From the NCBI GenBank assembly GCA_020852275.1, contig JADZBE010000020.1:124001-188000 (forward strand): 64,000 nucleotides of DNA. Reading direction: 5' to 3'. Shown one piece after another: positions 62,158 to 64,000 of the stretch; the stretch's first letter is position 1; the number at the start of each line of letters is the position of its first letter. Under the pieces are notes generated by a model, which saw only the letters and a list, made by a program, of their open reading frames with translations, was not told where the DNA came from and did no database searches. Source of the stretch: Phycisphaerales bacterium (GTDB lineage Bacteria; Planctomycetota; Phycisphaerae; UBA1845). Both the position numbers and the translations under genes were made by a program.

Positions 62158-64000
62158 ATGGCCGATCAGACTTCGAGAATGCTCTCGCCGCTGCCGGGCG
62201 AACCGCAACTGGGCTTTGAGTTCTCCATGCCGCGCAGCAGACCTTCCGAATATTCCACGTCGCATAGCGAGTCCCCCGACGCAGGCGCGCTCCCATCTTC
62301 GCACAGATTTCCGAACCCGAATCGCGAGCGAGGGAGTGATTCATGCGCGCACGCCGAAGCCACAGAAGAGTCCGCCGCCGCCGCATCCCGCGCTCCGCGA
62401 CGCACGTCGCCTCCCCGCCGCGGGGCCACCGCCGAAAGCATGGCCAAGCAGCAGCGCGAGATCTCCGTTTCCGAGTTTTTTACCAAGAACCGCCACCTTC
62501 TCGGCTTCGACAACAAGCGCAAGGCCCTGCTGACCACGGTGAAGGAGGCGGTGGACAACAGCCTCGACGCCTGCGAAGAGGCCGGCATTCTGCCCGAGGT
62601 GGACGTGCGCATCGAGCAGACCGATGAAGATCGCTTTCGCGTTACCGTGCGCGACAATGGACCGGGCATCGTCAAGAACCAGATTCCCAATGTCTTTGGC
62701 AAGCTGCTCTACGGGTCAAAGTTTCACCGCCTGAAGATGTCGCGCGGGCAGCAGGGGATCGGGATCAGCGCGGCCGGAATGTACGGCCTGATCACAACCG
62801 GCAAGCCGATCAAGATCATCAGCCGCACAGGTCCGCGTGCCGAGGCGCATGTCTACCGGCTCGCCATCGACACGCAGAAGAACAAGCCCGACATCATCAG
62901 CGAAGACACGGTCGAGGTGGATTGGCCCCACGGGACGGAAGTCAGCATCGAGCTGTCCGCCACCTATCAGAAAGGGCGCGCCAGCGTTGATGAGTATCTC
63001 GAACTGGTGGCCATCGCCAATCCCCACGCGCGCATGATGTATCACCCGCCGGGCCAGACGGCCGTTGAGTTTCCGCGCGCCACGGAGGAGCTTCCGCGCG
63101 AAACCAAGGAAATCAAGCCGCATCCGCACGGCATCGAGCTGGGCATGTTGATGAAAATGCTCAAGCAGACCGAGTGCAAGAAGCTCGGCGCGTTTCTCCA
63201 GACGGAGTTCTGTCGCGTCAGTCCGGGCGGCGCGGGCGATATTTGTGAGAAAGCGGGACTGACAACCGCAACGTGGGTGAACGCACTGGAGCCTCCGCAG
63301 ATCGAAAAACTGTATCGCGCGTTGCAGGAGGCGAAACTCAAAGCGCCGCCCACGGACTGCTTGGCGCCGATTGGCGCGGAGGGCATCCTCAAAGGGCTTC
63401 TCAAGGAAATCAAAGCCGAGTTTTATACCGCGACGACGCGCGATCCGGCTGTGTACCGCGGCAACCCCTTCCAACTGGAAGTTGGCATTGCCTACGGCGG
63501 AGAATTGGGGCGCGATCCGCAAGAGGCGGCCGGCGCGGCACTGGCGGAAGGCGGGCGAAACAGCGACGACGACGAGGTGCAGACGCGCGTGATCCGCTAT
63601 GCCAACCGCGTTCCCTTGTTGTATCAGCAGAGCGGATGCGCGCTGTACAAGTCCGTCGTGGACATGACGTGGAACAACTATGGTCTGTCGCAATCGCGCG
63701 GCGCGCTGCCGCGCGCGCCGATGCTTGTGCTCATTCACATGGCGAGTGTATGGGTTCCGTTCACGTCCGAGGGCAAGGAGGCGATCGCCGATTATGATGA
63801 GATCCGCAAGGAAGTGAAACTCGCGCTCTCCGAGTGCGGGCGCAAGCTCAACACGCTGCTGAAGCGCAAGCGGACCCGCGCCCAGTTCGCCAACCGCCGC
63901 AACGTCTTCACCCGCTACATCGACGAAGTCGTCGAGGCCACCCGCGCCATGACGCGCGTCAACAAGGACGACCTCCGCGCCGCCCTCATCAAGCTTTCCA
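62158..64000 (+). CDS. top6B: DNA topoisomerase VI subunit B (3' end beyond right edge)
   Basis: About 614 codons visible and no stop before the edge. AGGAG precedes the ATG at 62158. Residues 1-94 are a Ser/Pro/Arg-rich extension; from residue 95 the archaeal start MAKQQREISVSEFFTKNRHL appears, then the GHKL ATPase motifs: EAVDNSLDA (E130, N134), RDNGPGI, and GKLLYGSKFHRLKMSRGQQGIGISAAG. The central helix-two-turn-helix and transducer regions follow. Partner of the A subunit (Spo11-like), probably encoded downstream. Topo VI is typical of archaea and plants; bacterial cases are rare. A second ATG (62440) at residue 95 could be the true start, but has no clear ribosome site. Confidence 0.93.
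   Translation, partial: MADQTSRMLSPLPGEPQLGFEFSMPRSRPSEYSTSHSESPDAGALPSSHRFPNPNRERGSDSCAHAEATEESAAAASRAPRRTSPPRRGATAESMAKQQREISVSEFFTKNRHLLGFDNKRKALLTTVKEAVDNSLDACEEAGILPEVDVRIEQTDEDRFRVTVRDNGPGIVKNQIPNVFGKLLYGSKFHRLKMSRGQQGIGISAAGMYGLITTGKPIKIISRTGPRAEAHVYRLAIDTQKNKPDIISEDTVEVDWPHGTEVSIELSATYQKGRASVDEYLELVAIANPHARMMYHPPGQTAVEFPRATEELPRETKEIKPHPHGIELGMLMKMLKQTECKKLGAFLQTEFCRVSPGGAGDICEKAGLTTATWVNALEPPQIEKLYRALQEAKLKAPPTDCLAPIGAEGILKGLLKEIKAEFYTATTRDPAVYRGNPFQLEVGIAYGGELGRDPQEAAGAALAEGGRNSDDDEVQTRVIRYANRVPLLYQQSGCALYKSVVDMTWNNYGLSQSRGALPRAPMLVLIHMASVWVPFTSEGKEAIADYDEIRKEVKLALSECGRKLNTLLKRKRTRAQFANRRNVFTRYIDEVVEATRAMTRVNKDDLRAALIKLS

Noticed and set aside
62716-63738. 340-codon minus-strand frame at the right edge
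   Set aside because: It is the antisense of the topoisomerase VI B gene, which has clear GHKL motifs on the plus strand; the shadow has no domain.

Overview
The window is high-GC DNA from what looks like a planctomycete. I infer this from family content, not from a marker phylogeny. The indicators are a Ser/Thr kinase with 14 WD40 blades, two secreted choice-of-anchor-Q/beta-helix proteins, a dockerin-tailed multiheme cytochrome, a HYExAFE-family protein, a GH109-type oxidoreductase-fold glycosidase, an SSP411/YyaL-type thioredoxin-fold protein, and many small secreted proteins with no recognised family. No ribosomal RNA, tRNA or CRISPR array was seen. One tmRNA gene is present.

Layout. 1-8.1 kb: the 3' end of a glycoside hydrolase, a MATE exporter, the WD40 kinase and a NatAB-like ABC exporter pair. 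8.8-12 kb: two related secreted beta-helix proteins, the first apparently frameshifted in its signal peptide. 12.2-16.8 kb: a serine beta-lactamase-like hydrolase, an NAD-dependent epimerase and a secreted protein. 17-20 kb: a leucine-rich-repeat protein, tdk and tsaB. 20.3-30 kb: an EEP nuclease with a lamin tail, YceI, small membrane proteins, an Arg-rich winged-helix regulator, HYExAFE, a YkgJ-type Cys cluster protein, rsmD and a CCA-adding/poly(A) polymerase. 29.8-40 kb: a GH2 glycosidase, membrane proteins, a TPR lipoprotein, ssrA, half of a Na+/Ca2+ exchanger and a coiled-coil secreted protein. 40.5-55.4 kb: the main accessory block (below). 55.8-64 kb: a UPF0175/PIN toxin-antitoxin pair, a winged-helix protein, the SSP411-like protein, GH109 and an archaeal-type DNA topoisomerase VI B subunit running off the right edge.

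The most notable content is a minus-strand block of about 15 kb (40536-55414). It encodes a nitrite oxidoreductase-like (NXR/type II DMSO reductase) molybdoenzyme: a Tat-exported catalytic subunit (NxrA-like), a four-cluster Fe-S subunit (NxrB-like), and a lipoprotein that fuses two c-type cytochrome domains to a heme-b gamma domain (NxrC-like). Two hemerythrins and a 106-aa protein lie between the A and B genes. A TorD-type chaperone and an unrecognised Cys4 protein follow B. An Rrf2 regulator with three cysteines overlaps the start of nxrC. A NapH-like polyferredoxin with a TPR tail and a pentaheme cytochrome with a dockerin tail lie upstream. The sequence cannot decide whether the enzyme oxidises nitrite or reduces nitrate. 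Outside anammox bacteria, and with these accessory genes, the arrangement is unusual.

The intergenic DNA carries at least two dispersed repeat families. One is an element of about 130 bp with two GC-rich hairpins (about seven copies). The other is a 23-bp motif that occurs alone, in tandem, or as the terminal inverted repeats of MITE-like units of about 70-105 bp. There are also several local tandem repeats and multi-hairpin elements.
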